Shown here in pieces: positions 33,090 to 45,553 of a stretch of DNA of 64,000 nt. Origin of the DNA: Vombatus ursinus (Eukaryota > Chordata > Mammalia > Diprotodontia > Vombatidae). Within the stretch, counting starts at the first letter, position 1. Each line of letters starts with the position of its first letter. The stretch spans positions 13,810-77,809 of the forward strand of contig NW_020954688.1 of NCBI RefSeq assembly GCF_900497805.2, given 5' to 3'. The translations under genes and the position numbers were made by a program. The notes under the pieces were generated by a model that did not search any database, was not told the origin of the DNA, and saw only the letters and a list, made by a program, of their open reading frames with translations.

Positions 33090-34195
33090 AAATTCAATTT
33101 TATTTTCAGTTCTACATATTTTCCTTACTATCTCCTTTTCCTTTGTTGAGAAACCTAGGAAAACAAAGCCCATTACAAACATGTATAGTCAAGTAAAACA
33201 AATTCCTACAGTAGCCAGGTCTAAGAAAAATGTGCTTCAATATGTACTCTGAATCCATTACCTCTTTATCAGGAGCTAGGTAGCTTTTTTCATGATGAGC
33301 TCTCTAGAACTGTTGTTGGTTATTGTGTCGATCAGTTTCTAAGTATTTCAAAATTGTCTTTATATCATTATTATTATATGAATTATTCTGGTTCTACTTC
33401 ACTTTGTGTCAGTTTATACAAAATTCCCCAGGTTTTTTCTAAAATCATCCCTTTTATCAGTACAATAGTATTCCATCACCTTCATATACCATAAGTAGTT
33501 CAGCTGTTCCCCAATTGATGGGCAGCCCTCTCAGTTTTCAATTCTTTTCCACAATAAAAAGCTGCCATTAAATTTTTGGTACACATAGATCCCTTTCTTC
33601 TTTGTTTGATTTCTTTAAGGTATTGACTGAGTAACAGCATCACTGGGTCTAAAGTTAGCAACAGTTTAATACATTTTGGGGATTAGTTCCAAATTGCTTT
33701 CTGGAATGACTGAATTAGTTCACAGTTCTGCCAACATTGCATTAATGTACTTTTTTCCCACAGCCCTTCAGCATTTGTTATTTTCAGTTTTTGCCGTTTT
33801 TGCCAATCTGGTGGGTATGAGGTGGTACCTCAGAGTAGCTAACTGTAAAGCGGGTAATATTATTATTACTATTACTATTCTGTTTGATCTTCTTACATTT
33901 CTTCCAATTTTTCCCTAATTATATAGGTCTCTATTTCTTTAGAGTATTACAGTTACATAGACTCTGGTTAAATCTTTATAGATATACTTCCAAGTATTTT
34001 ATAGCTTGTATAGTTATTTGGATAGAATTTCTCTATCAAGTTCGTCCTGCTGGGTTTTGTTGGTTATATATAAGAATGTTGATAATTTATTTGGATTTAT
34101 CTTATATCCTGAAACTTTGTTATCCTTGCTTTCTAAATAGGCAGTGGTTTTCTCACCTGCATTGTTATTTTCCTGAAACAACCCATCAATCATAG
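33090..34195 (-). repeat. L1 LINE fragments, antisense
   Basis: 33460-33840 is the reverse complement of L1 3' ORF2 (CCATAAGTAGTTCAGCTGTT, TGATGGGCAGCCCTCTC, GCCAATCTGGTGGGTATGAG). 33890-34195 is an ORF2 segment from further upstream. Two pieces of one old copy or two insertions. Confidence 0.75.
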
Positions 34196-34449
34196 CATGG
34201 TCATGGTCATAAATCATGAAAGGGAAAGGAAAATATTTTTTAATTCCTATGGGATGATAAAAAAAGTTGGGCAAGGATTGGTACCTCTGGTTTTTAAGTG
34301 CTTATTATGCTGTTGGCCTCATTTTCTTGGTTTATTAGGAGAGTTAGAATAAATTAGCTCTTTGCTTCTTTCTAATAACCCAGCCCCCATATTCTCATTC
34401 TCTCTCTTTCTCTCTCTCTCTCTCTCCATACTTTGAAAATAGTATAACT

Positions 34450-34611
34450 GGGAGCAGCTAGGTCGCACAGTGGATAGACCACCAGCCCTGAAGTCAGGAG
34501 GACCTGAGTTCAAATCTGGCCTCAGACCAAACACTTGACAAGTACTAGCTGTGTGACCTTGGGCAAGTCACTTAACTCTGATTGCCTCATTAAAAAAAAA
34601 AAGAAAGAAAC
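34450..34611 (+). repeat. Marsupial tRNA-derived SINE with target duplication
   Basis: Sense: GGAGCAGCTAGGTCGCACAG to TCACTTAACTCTGATTGCCT and an A tail. It is flanked by AAAATAGTATAACTGG on the left and AAAATAGTATACCTGG on the right, a target-site duplication. A CT tract lies at 34400-34428. Confidence 0.95.
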
Positions 34612-34626
34612 AAAATAGTATACCTG

Positions 34627-36829
34627 GTTGGCTTTGGATAGTCAGCATAAAGGAACTAACTCTAACTCCTGGTGAAGGGAAATAACATTAAAACAACTTA
34701 AAAAAATCATTTGCATAGGGCTGTGGTATGGTGGCAACCACCATGTTTGTCATTGAAAATCATTCATGACATGTGTAACAAACTAAGACTTCCTTCTTTT
34801 TTACTTCTTGCTCAGCTCATTTGCCTTCATTAAGTCATTACTGATGATTCATATTTTCGCCTTGTTTAATTCCTAGTATCTGAATTCCCAAATCCAATTT
34901 TTATATTGTGCCTCTCCAACTTTCAGTAGGGAGCAAAACTGGGGAAATTGATGGTCAGAAGAGTTATTTAACTAGTAAACTGACTAGTCAATCACACCAA
35001 GGTCAGAGGGATGGGATAGGGACTAGAAGAATGGGAAGAAAATGAAAGCAAGAAGTGAAAAAAAAACAGTCAGGAAGAGGAAAAAAGGTTAGCATTTTAA
35101 TTCAATTTAACATATTTTTGCACTAAAAATTAAACTCAAGGACTGCAAAATTTACTGCTGTCCACAAGTTGCTTTAGATAAAAGGAATAGTCTAGTCTAT
35201 TACGAAGTACCTATTTTGCATCTAGCCATGGGATTTCTCCTCAATGTACTTGGAAAGACTGCTGGACATTTTGAAAACTTATACCAATACCTACCTAAAA
35301 AATAGAGGATAGGTGCTCAACCTTGGATTTCATTGATATTGGGAACTCTTCAGGTAATTCAAGATGGCATCTTCTCTGCAACTTTTAGTCTCAAAAGTTG
35401 AATAAAGAGCTCTATCTATACTTCTGTATCTATCAGTATATCTTATGTGCCATGGGACTGGCTCTCCTGTCTTTTGCCCCGGAATTTATTCTTACCTCCC
35501 CTCTGTCTGCAGCCATATCTGGGTTTGTGTATCTGTGTCTCTATCTGCATCTGTCTGTATTCATATCTATTTTTATGTGTTACATATTTAGCTCAGTTCT
35601 CCTGTTCTAGTCACAGAGGATATAATGATATCCTACAGAGGGGAGATAAATATGTGTTCTTTGTCTTCATTTTAGGGGAGAACCAATTTCCTTGAGTACT
35701 TGTAATCCCTTGATGAACCTCCTAATTTAAGTTTATGGCTTGCTAGTTTGCGCCATAAGTTATAAAATCAAGAATTCCTATGTATTTGCAAATGTATTTT
35801 GCACCCATTTTAACCACCTTATTCAAATGAAAGTGACTATTAAGACTATACTCAAGGTGATCACTGGTTAAGGTCACCATAATTTTTTTGATATTAAAAA
35901 TTATGATAGTTTGACCTTTGAATTGGAATTTGGTGTCACATAATTCTTTACAGAGAACCTTACTGCAGATTCAGATAAATATATATATGCAGTGAGGGGC
36001 TCTCCCTTATATGCAGCCTGGGGGTGTCACTGTGTGGCATAAAGGGAGGTGGAATAGACATCTCTAGCCTGTACTTCCCCAATCCCTCTCCAAAGGAGAC
36101 TTTAATTCCTGCCAAGAGGTAAAGCAGGCATTTGGGGATAGGAGCTTGGCCACTCTGCTCTCCTCATAGTGGGTACTGGCTAGCATTATATCTATCTGCT
36201 TCATTAAAAATTATTAGTTTAGCGGATTTAGTTTTCCAGTTTAATCTAAACTTCTAATTTCTCTCCCCTAATAGGGAAAGGAGGACCCCAAGCTTTATGT
36301 CCAGGGTTTGACTACATACAAGTTCTATAATGAAGATACACATAGCAGATAGTAAAGAAACCCTATTTATCCAAACTGATGGCAAAACAGAAATCAGAAA
36401 AATAAATATACACAGGAAAAATATACTAGACAATGCAGAGTGAAGAGTTCTAACATCAGGAGTGAAGTAGCTCAGTTCAAATAAGAGAGTAAGTCCCAGA
36501 TCTCATCCAAAGGGAAACTCCCCAAAGTCTCAATTGTAGTGAGCTAGTAATAGGGACGTGATGGAGACTGCCAACTCCTCCCATGTCTTCCCAGAGTCTT
36601 TTCACTCAGCAACCTGAAGTAGGGCTGGCTTCTCCCATCTTCCTTCTCAAAACTGGAAGCCAGAAATGCCCAAAGTGACTTGAAGCTTGAAAAGTCATGA
36701 AGAACAAGAGAAGTCTGGAGTTCTCCCACTCTTGCCAACTCTGCATCACCTCTCTTGCAGGGTAGGACATTCATCTCCCACCAATGAGGAGAAAATCTCA
36801 TACCAAAGGGTTTTGGGACAGGATTTACA
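34627..36829. other. Unassigned sequence
   Basis: No gene recognised. 35980-36830 is less AT-rich and may be an LTR remnant. Frames at 35398 and 36544 are hydrophobic or low-complexity shadows with no family motif. Confidence 0.4.
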
Positions 36830-37212
36830 CTTATTGCTGACCTCTCTGCAGCCTCTGACACTATTGATCATTCTCTCTTCCTTAATACTCTCAAGATACT
36901 ACTCTCTCCTGATTCTCCTCCTACCTATCTGACCACTCTTTCTTAATCTCCTTTCCTGGATCCTCATCCAGATCATGCCCTCTAACCATAGGTGTTGCTC
37001 AAGGTTTAGACCTGAGGCCACTCTTCTTCACTTGGTGATTTCATCAACTTCCATGATTTTCAAATCAACCTATTGTACCCCAACTTCTGTACTGACCTCC
37101 AATCTCCTATCCCCAACTGCCTTTCAGGTTTTTCAAATTGGATGTCTAGTAAACTCCTTAAATTAAGCATGTTCAAAATGATCTCATTGTCTCTCCCCCT
37201 AAACCCTCCCCT

Positions 37213-37461
37213 CTCTTTGTTGTTTCAATCTTTTCAGTTGAGTCCAACTCTTTGTGACCCTATTTGAGGTTTTCTTGGCAAAGATACTGGAGTGGTTTTG
37301 CCATTTCCTTCTCCACTTCATTTTACAATTGAGGAATTGAGGCTCCCACAACTCCAGCATCACACATCGAATAAGTTCTGAAGCCAAATGTGAACTCATG
37401 AGGAGGAGTCGTCCTGATTCCCAAGCCCAGTGTTCTATCCATATTGCCACATAGCTGCCCC
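37213..37461 (-). repeat. Marsupial SINE, long form, nested in L2
   Basis: Antisense: TTGTTTCAATCTTTTCAGTT tail, CTTGGCAAAGATACTGGAGT, and head ACATAGCTGCCCC. Confidence 0.9.
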
Positions 37462-38140
37462 TCCATTCTCTTACATTCTATTACTGTGGAAGGTAACATC
37501 ATCCTCCCAAACCCTCAGCCTTGTAACCTAGGAGTCATTCTTGAATCTTCACTATCTTTTCCTTCGCCTTCACCCAAATCCAAGCTTTGCCAAGGCCTGT
37601 TGATTTCACTTTTGCAACAGCTCTTGAATATGCCCCCTTCTCTCCTCTGACAAAGTCACAACTATAGCGCCAGCCCTCTCTTCACCTCATATCTGGACTG
37701 TTGCAATAGCCTGCTGATCAATCTACCTGCCTCAAGTCCCTTCCCATTCCAATCCATCTTCCATTCAGACACCAAAGTGATTTTCCTAAAGTGCAACCAT
37801 GTCACACCTTGCCCCCACTCCCATGGCTCTGCATTGCGTCCAACATAAAATACAAAATGTTCTGTTTGGCATTCATAACTTAGCCCCCTCCTGCCTTTCC
37901 AGTCTTCCTACACCGCACTCCCAGACACATACTCTTTTATTCAGTGACATGGCTCTTCCATGAGCAAGATTAACTCCATCTCTTGGCTCTGGGCGTTCTC
38001 TCTGACTGTCACTCATGCCTAGGACACTCTCCTTTCTAAGCCCTATGTATTTATTTCCTTGGCTTCCTTTAAGTCTCACCTAAAATCCTACCTTCTACAG
38101 GAAGACTTCCCCAAACCCTCATAATATTGGTCACTTCGCT

Positions 38141-38289
38141 GGGCAGCTAGGTGTGCAGTGGATAGACCTTTGCCCTTGGAATCAGAAATGCTCCTCTTTC
38201 TGAGTTCAAACCTGGCCTCAGACACTAGCTGTTTGACCCTGGGCAAGTCACTTAACCCTGTTTGCCTCAGTTTCCTCATATGTAAAATG
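38141..38289 (+). repeat. Marsupial tRNA-derived SINE, nested in L2
   Basis: Head GGGCAGCTAGGTGTGCAGTG; CORE-like TCACTTAACCCTGTTTGCCT and AGTTTCCTCATATGTAAAAT. Confidence 0.9.
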
Positions 38290-38305
38290 AGTCCAGTCCA
38301 ATATC

Positions 38306-38466
38306 GGGGCAGCTAGGTGGTGCAGTGGATAGAGCTCCAGCCTTGGAGTCAGGCGGACCTGAGTTCAAATCTGGCCTCAGATGCTTGACACTTACTAACT
38401 GTGTGACCCTGGGCAAGTCAATTAACCCTGATTGCCTCACCAAAAAGCAAAAACAAAACAAAAAAC
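38306..38466 (+). repeat. Marsupial tRNA-derived SINE, nested in L2
   Basis: Nearly canonical head GGGGCAGCTAGGTGGTGCAG, then TGACCCTGGGCAAGTCAATT and a CAAAA-rich tail. AATATTGGTCAC before the first SINE and AATATTGGTGAC after this one bracket the pair. Confidence 0.95.
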
Positions 38467-38591
38467 AAAATATTGGTGACTCACTCTGTTAATTATTTCC
38501 TATTTATCCTGTATATAATTTTCTTTCTATATATTTGTTTGTTGTGGTCTCCCCCATTAGATTGTAAACTCCTTGAGGGCAGGAATTGTCT

Positions 38592-39268
38592 TGTCAAGAT
38601 ATTTGGAGACAGCCTGTTTTTCCAGAGCTAAGGCCCAGCAAGCAGTCTGTGCCCTGAGCTTGGCATAACAATCCTTTGCTCACCCTCTGGATGATCTCAC
38701 CCTCTGAGAAAATCATATAATTTTTGTATTGCTTTGATCCCTATTTCCCAGAGACCTGAGAACCACAAGCAGCTGACATGCTGTAGCAGAAAGTGATCAA
38801 TCAAAATGTCCCAACATGGCAACAATTCCTGAATTCCCAGTTTGTAACTGCAAATTGAACTGACCCAGGTGCTTCACTCCTGTTCCCACCATGCTAACTC
38901 TGATTACGTACCCTGCTGAATTACTCTAATAACTTCAGACAATCACAAGGCTCAACAGTTCTAATAACTTAGAGACTGTTCCCACAGGACTCAAGAATGC
39001 CCGTATTGTCCCAAGAAATGGCAACCATGGGAACTGTTTACTCAAGACTGTGTTGAGTCCTGCCTTCTTGTAGTTTTTATGTATAAAAGCCCTACCGCGG
39101 CCATAAGCCATAAGCCCTCCTTCTCAACAAGGTGGCCTTCTGCTTGCAAGCATTTTTCTCACTCTGAAATTAATTAAACATCTGTTTGATTCTGGCTCTC
39201 CTGTCTCTAGTCTGCTTTGTTTGGCTTTAACCACCCACAGTTTGGAGACTGGTTTTGGTTTGTTGACA
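38592..39268 (+). mobile_element. Solo LTR inserted in L2
   Basis: 677 bp block starting TGTCAAG and ending TTGACA (inverted ends), bracketed by the four-base duplication GTCT (38588-38591 and 39269-39272). It has TGTATAAAAGCCC (TATA-like) near 39080 and an ATTAAACATCTG poly-A-like region. A four-base duplication is usual for class I (gammaretrovirus-like) ERVs. No internal sequence, so a recombined solo LTR. Confidence 0.88.
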
Positions 39269-39349
39269 GTCTTTTTGTCTCCTTTTGTATTCCCAGTGCT
39301 TAGCACAGTGCCTTGCACATAGTAGCTGCTTAATAAAGTTTGATTGGTG

Positions 39350-39500
39350 ACAGTTAATTGGACAGAGTATCGGCTTTAGAGTCAAAGTACTTGGGTTTGA
39401 ATCTCAACTCTACCACTTTAGTGTTACTTTGAACAAGTCACTTAATCTCCCTCAGTCTGTTTCTTTTGTTGCTAACATCCCTTCCAGCTTTATGAGCCTT
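39350..39500 (+). repeat. MIR-like SINE remnant
   Basis: GACAGAGTATCGGCTTTAGA then TTGGGTTTGAATCTCAACTC and ACTTTGAACAAGTCACTTAA. Confidence 0.7.
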
Positions 39501-39958
39501 TCAATTGAATTGAAATCAAAACCAGGTTCTTTACTTTATTTCAAAATGATAATCTGTAAATGGAATATAGTTCCTGAAGTATTATTCTAGGACAAGGACA
39601 AGTTCCCTGTTGCAAGAGTCCTGGTGCGTGAGCCTCAGACAGAGAGACCACATACATGAGTTTTGTTAAGACCCCCCAGACCCATAAAGCGGTGTTCATT
39701 GCAAAGGATCACTAGAATGGCAAGTAGCAAAGGCCTCAAAAATCCTGCCCACTCCCCTTTTTGCCCCACCCTTCTGCAAGCTGTCTTCCTTGGGAGATGT
39801 CTCTATTCCTAGATCCCAGGGAGTTTTAACCCACTCTTTCATTTTTCCTTCCTCCATCTTAACCTTCTAGTGCTCCCTGCTCACGTTGAGGTCCTCTGGA
39901 ACCCCAAATTTTCACCCTGCCCAACAGTCTACTTTGTGGGAGACTGAGAATGATACTG
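39501..39958. other. Unassigned, LTR-like base composition
   Basis: Relatively G/C-rich (39600-39940) with no coding motif. Possibly an antisense LTR; ends not found. Confidence 0.35.
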
Positions 39959-41990
39959 GGGGTGCTTGTCTATATCTTTTGAAGATGATATGATGATAGA
40001 CTTGAAAAATCCCAAAGCCTCAACTAAAAAGTTAGTTGAAACAATGAATAATTTTAGTAAAGAAGCAGGATATAGAGTAAATCCACATAAATTGTCAGCA
40101 TCCTATATATGACAAACAAAACCCTGCAAGAGATAGTAAGAGATACCCCATTTAAAATAACTCCAGACAGTGTAAAATACACAATTAAATAATTGTTTGG
40201 TAATTTGATTGGGATGGCATTGAATATATAAATTAAAGTAAAAGTGTCATTTTTATTACATTGGCTTTGCCTACCATGAAAAATTAATATTTTTCAATTA
40301 TTTAGATATGATTTTATTCATATAATTTTTAAAATAATTTTGTTTACATTGTTCCAGGAATTGAATTAGAAAAAATAGCAACAAAATTTATTTGGAAGAA
40401 CAAAAGTCAAGAATATCAAAGGAAATAATGAAAAAAAAAAGAAAAAGAAGGAAGTGTAGCAGTACCAGACCTTAAACTATATTTTAAGGCAACAATTATC
40501 AGAACTACCTGATACTGGCTAAGAAATAGAAAAGCAGATCAATGTAACAGAGTAGACATACAATTTATAGCAGCAAACAAATATAGTAACCTTGTATTTG
40601 ACAAGTGTAAAGACTTAAGATTTTAGGATAAGAATTCATTATTTGGTAAAAATTGTTGGGAAAACTGGAAAGTAATCTGGCAGAAATTGGGTATAGATCA
40701 AAATCTCACACTATTTACTAAGATAAGGGCAAAAGAGATAAACAGTTTAGATACGGAGACAGAAAATTTGAAGAACATGGAACATATTACTTATCAGTCT
40801 TATGCATATGTGGACAATTTATGAATAAACAAGAGATAGAGAGCAGAATGAGGTGCAAATTGGATAATTTCAATTAGATTAAATTAAGAAGGTTTTGCAC
40901 GTATAAAACAAATGAATCCAAGTTCAGAAGGAAAGCAGAATATTGAAAATAAATTATAGACAGTTTCTCAGATATGTCTGATATAATCTTAAATACATAA
41001 AGAACTATGTCATATATATAAGAGTATGAGTCATTGCTCAATTGAAAAATGGTCAAAGGATATAAACAGGCTGTTTTCCAATGAAGAAATCGAATAATTT
41101 ATAGTCATATGAAGAAATGCTCCAAATCATTATTGATTAGTAATGCAAATTAAAACAACATGAAGATATCATTTTATACCTATCAATTGGCTAAAATCAT
41201 TGATGGGGAAAACCACAAATGTTGGAAAGGATGTGGAAAAAGTGGAACACTAATCCATTGTTGGTAGAACTGGGAACTGATCCAAACATTTGGGAGAGCA
41301 ATCTGAAATTATGCCCAAGAGTTTTTGAATTGCCTATACCATAAACCCAGCAATACTACTACTAGGTCTGTTTCCTAAGATGATTACGGAAAAAAGGAAA
41401 AGAACCCATATGTTCTAAAATGTTTATAACAGCTCTCTTTGTTGGCAAGAACTAGAAATTGTGGGGATGCCTGTCAGTTGGGGAATGGCTGAACAAGTTG
41501 TGGTATATGATTTTGCTAGAATACTACTGTGCTGTAAGAAATGATGAGCTCAATGATCTTAGAAAAACATGGAAAGACTTGCATGAAATAATGAAGAATG
41601 AAATGAGCAGAAACAATATTGTTTTAAGAATGACTTTGAGTGAATAAGAAATTGACTACTATAAATACCCAAATTAACTGTAAAGGACATAAAAGGAAGA
41701 TTCTATCTGCATCCAGAGAAAGAATTGATAAATAGAAGTATGTACAGAATTATTTTTATTTTACACACATTTGCACACACAAATACATATGTATGCATGT
41801 ATGTATATATTTGTGTCTAATGGTAGCCACTTCTGGGGGGGGGAGAAGAAAAGAAGAAATTTACATGACAATTTTATTATATATTTAAAAGGAAGAGCAA
41901 ATGTTATGTAATAGACCAGTTTCATGTTCAATCATTTTTTTATTATACTATGTTATAGAAATGCTTGTTTTATTCCATAAATTAAAAAAA
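39959..41990 (+). repeat. L1 LINE 3' half
   Basis: ORF2 from after the catalytic region (GATGATATGATGATAGACTT) through TTTATTTGGAAGAACAAAAG, the LWKTLWK-like and SFNSEEI-like parts, to the 3' UTR ending at an A run (41980). Broken. A reversed L1 segment sits within it at 40190-40335. Confidence 0.85.
40190..40335 (-). repeat. Inverted L1 segment inside sense L1
   Basis: GATTGGGATGGCATTGAATA and following is antisense L1 ORF2, flanked on both sides by sense ORF2. Confidence 0.65.
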
Positions 41991-42335
41991 AATAGGCATC
42001 TCTAATAAAAGTTCAACTCTGAATTTGTACCAGGGATCAACAAATGGCAAAGTTGCCATTTCTCAATATATAATCAAACAATATGAATAACATTTCAAAA
42101 GAAGAAATGCAAACTATCACCAAGAATCTAAAACATTCAAAATCATGAATAGTCTGACAAATGCAGGTTAAAAGAATTTAATATCATGGTGTTCATTAAA
42201 TTAGCAAAGGTGAAAATTCAATGTTAGAAAAATGATACAAACATAGGCATACTAGTTGAAAGATGGTGAGGCTGTGAATTGATCCAAACATTTAAAAAAA
42301 CAATTTTAATTATGAAAGAAAAGTTAATAATTTTT
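41991..42335 (+). repeat. L1 LINE 3' fragment, older
   Basis: Diverged L1 3' ORF2 text (GGATCAACAAATGGCAAAGT, GCTGTGAATTGATCCAAACA). Confidence 0.6.
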
Positions 42336-43165
42336 TTCATATCCTCTTCCAGCAATCTCACTACCGAACATTCCTAGTTCTTGACAACAATACAGACCTG
42401 TGGCTGGGGTTAGCAGAGCTGGGCCACTCATTATCTCCTTTTAAAGAGGCCCCATAATTCTGGACCCTTGCACTTGGTGAAGGTTCAGAGTCCTAGGAGA
42501 GCCTGTCTCTTAAGGAGAAGAGTCAAACTCTTTTACTTGAAATCTTGGGCTTTTTACATGCTCACAACGCCAAAGCCCCAGAGAAAACCACTTAATGCTT
42601 AAAATTTGACTCATGTCTAGGGTCTTTCCAAAAGGGAACATATTAGGTATAGGATACCTATTTATTTTTTCCACATAAAAGAAATGATTAAAACATGAAA
42701 GACTCACATGTGCACATTGACATCAAGCAATAACACAATTCCCATTATAATTTCCTGGGAGTTTGATACTAAAAAAATCAAAATATGAGACAATTTGTGA
42801 GACTGATGAATTGGCATTTCACTTTTACCTTGCTTGTTAACTGTCCCTAAAGGCAAATTACTTTTGTAAGTCAGGCCAAGAGTTTGGCTCTCTTTCCTAC
42901 TGATCATTACAGTAGTAGCTACAGGGCTCTTTTTCTGAATGTCAGCCAGCACGGGCTAAAGAACCTAGGGAATCTAGGCAGACACTGAGAAGTCTATTTT
43001 GATTACCTATGTAGGGAAAGAAACACAGCAGAAAAAGCAGTCAGAGCCCAGAGGCCCAAGATTAAGTTCTCTTAGGCAGTCCATATTCAAAAGCCACTAT
43101 GACTGGTAAGAGTGAGGGAGGGTTCTCCTTCCCTTCAAGGGAATGGAGAGTAAATGAGAGGGAGA

Positions 43166-43203
<38 letters not shown>

Positions 43204-44455
43204 AAGAAAGAGATTCTTCTAGACGACTCTCAAATTCTGTAAATTATTTAAAAAAAAAGGTGTCAATCTACTTTGGTGGAGGAAGTTTCTCACTAAGAAC
43301 TCCCAACACCAATGAAATCACAGGTTTAATTAAAAAAATTGTTAGGCTTCTATATGCCTAATCAGGCATCTGAAGCAATGTTTTGAATTATCTGTCTGAT
43401 ACCCATTATTCTTCTAGCAAGTCAGAATTACTTGTCTCTCCCTCATTCAGCACTATCTAATACACTATGTCTCAACAGAAAGTGGTCCCAATCAGTTCAT
43501 ATTGACCTAATTGAGAAAGGGGCAGCAACCATTTGATTCAAAATTGCTTTGTCCCTTGGAAAAGTTGACAGAAAGAATCTCACTGATTTTTTGAATTTTC
43601 AGAACTTGAAATTCAAAAGACTTTGTCTTAAATTCTTAGGAGAATTAAACTGGAACACCTGTACTCCAAGAAAGAAAAATGACTGCAAATATCTAACCTG
43701 ATTACCTTCTGAAGTCTTTCTCTCCCTTGATCTTGCTGTTCCAAAACCTTTCCTTCTTACCTCAACTTCTTTTGACCCTAACTTTTCCCTTGACTTTCAG
43801 TAGTGGATGTTACCTTCTACTTTACTTAGGAAATAGATACCACGTGAGTACTCTTTCCTTCCCGATTTTACACCTCAAAATGTTACTACCTCATATACCA
43901 TTTTACTCTTCTTTGCTTCAGTCTCCAAAACTCTCAGGACCTTAGCTTTAGAGCTAAAAAGGAACTATAAAGTCCAAATATTTAGCCCAACCCCCTCATT
44001 TTACAACATTATCCATGTATCCTTGATCCCACTCCCTCTTTCTAAGTCTCTTTTGCTAGATATCTATATGCCTATAGATGTATAATTATGACCCTTCAAC
44101 TATGAGTTTTTCCCCAAAACTCTATCTTGAGACTCTTCTTTCTTCTCTAACCCATTCCTTTGGTGATCTGACTCTCAAATCTACATATTCAGTCATAATC
44201 TTCCCCCCTCCCCGGAGTGCCAGTCTTCCATCATAAACTGTCTTATGGCTATATCTACCTTGAATATATGAAGAAGAGAACCTATTATCTTCACTCTGAA
44301 ACCTATCATTCTTCCAACCTTACATATTTTTCTTGGGGGGGGGCAGATATCCATTTGGCAAAAGCCCAAAGATTACTTTTACCACCCACACCTATAACCA
44401 TAATTTCCCTGTAGTAGTTTGCAAAGCTACCTCCAATAATAAATCTATTCCTATA
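42336..44455. other. Unassigned, with (GA)n at 43160-43213
   Basis: No gene recognised. 42400-43120 has moderate G/C content without a family signature. 43940-44000 has an ancient-repeat look (CCCAACCCCCTCATTTTACA). Confidence 0.4.
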
Positions 44456-45551
44456 CAGGCATACCTCAGAAATATTGAGGATTCAGTTCTGGTTGTTATT
44501 GTTGTTGAGACATTTTTAATTGTGTCTGACTCTTCATGATCCCTTTTTGGGGTTTTCTTGGCAAAGATACTGGAGTGGCTTGCCATTTCTTTCTTCAGCT
44601 CATTTTACAGGTGAGGAACTGAGGCGAATAAGGTTAAGTGACTTGTTCAGGGTCCAACAGCTAGTAAGTGTCTAATGCCAGATTTGAACTCATGAAGATG
44701 AGTCTTCTTGAGTCTAAGCCCAGTGCTCTATCCACTCTGCCACCTAACTTCCATAAAGCAGATTCTAGACAACTGCAATAAAGTGAATATCTCAATAAAG
44801 TCAGTCACACAATTATTTTAGTTTCCCAGTGCATATAAAAGTTATATTTATACTATACTGTAGTCTGTTAAGTATGCAATGGTAGTATGTCTAAAAAAAA
44901 ATGTACATACCTTAATTAAAAATATTTTGTTGCTAAAAATACTATCATTTGAGCCTTCAGAAAGTTATACTTTTTTTTTGCTGGTAGAGGGCCTTGCCTC
45001 AATGTTCATAGTTGCTGAGATCAAGGTGGTGGTTGCTGAAGGTTGAGGTGGCTGTGACAATTTCTTAAAATAAGACAACAATAGTTTGCTAAGTTGATTA
45101 GCTCTTCCTTTCATTTGAGCACTTAGAGGCCACTGTAGGGTTATTAATAGGCCTAATTTCATTATTGTTGTGTCTCAGGGAATAGAAAGGCCCAAGAAGA
45201 GGAAGAAAGATGAAGGAATGACCAGTAGGTGGAGCAGTCAGAACACATACTACATTTATTGATTATGTTTGCCATCTTATATGGGCAGTTTGTGGTAGTC
45301 CAAAATAATTACAATAGTAGCATCAAAGATCACTGATCACTGATCATAGGTAACCATAACAGGTGTAATAATAATGATGAAGAAAGCTTAAAATATTGTG
45401 AGAATTACCAAAATGTGACACAGAGGCATGCTGTTGGAAAAATGTCACGATAGATTAGCTCGATGCAAGGTTGCCACAAATATTCAATTGTAAAAAACAA
45501 AATATTTGTGAAGCACAATAAAGTGAAGCACAATAAAACATGGTGTGCCTG
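44456..45551. mobile_element. Tigger1-like (pogo/Tc1-mariner) DNA transposon, internally deleted, with nested SINE
   Basis: Terminal inverted repeats CAGGCATACCTCAGAAATAT at the left and the reverse complement of CAGGCACACCATGTTTTATT at the right, with TA on each side (44454-44455 and 45552-45553), as expected for this superfamily. Inner text (TTTCCCAGTGCATATAAAAG, GTCTGTTAAGTATGCAATGG, CTTTCATTTGAGCACTTAGA, GATCACTGATCACTGATCAT) follows Tigger1. Nearly all of the transposase gene is missing, so it is a nonautonomous, MITE-like derivative. A long-form SINE occupies 44489-44752. Confidence 0.92.
44489..44752 (-). repeat. Marsupial SINE, long form, nested in Tigger-like element
   Basis: Antisense; TCTTGGCAAAGATACTGGAG, CTCATTTTACAGGTGAGGAA, and head TATCCACTCTGCCACCTAAC. 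Confidence 0.9.
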
Positions 45552-45553
45552 TA

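Larger units (their letters stand above)
36830..39345 (+). repeat. L2 LINE, long sense copy with four insertions
   Basis: Sense L2 from the region before the reverse transcriptase core (CTGACACTATTGATCATTCT), through GAGTCATTCTTGAATCTTCA and GACTGTTGCAATAGCCTGCT, to GTCACACCTTGCCCCCACTC and the 3' end CAGTGCTTAGCACAGTGCCT. Interrupted by SINEs at 37213-37461, 38141-38289 and 38306-38466 and by a solo LTR at 38592-39268. Broken ORF. Confidence 0.9.

Noticed and set aside
36544-36861. 105-codon - strand frame
   Set aside because: No family motif, no splice context, and it partly overlaps L2-derived sequence.
38306-38380. tRNA-like sequences at SINE heads (also elsewhere)
   Set aside because: They carry pol III A/B-box-like text but belong to full SINE bodies with tails; no complete cloverleaf gene is present.
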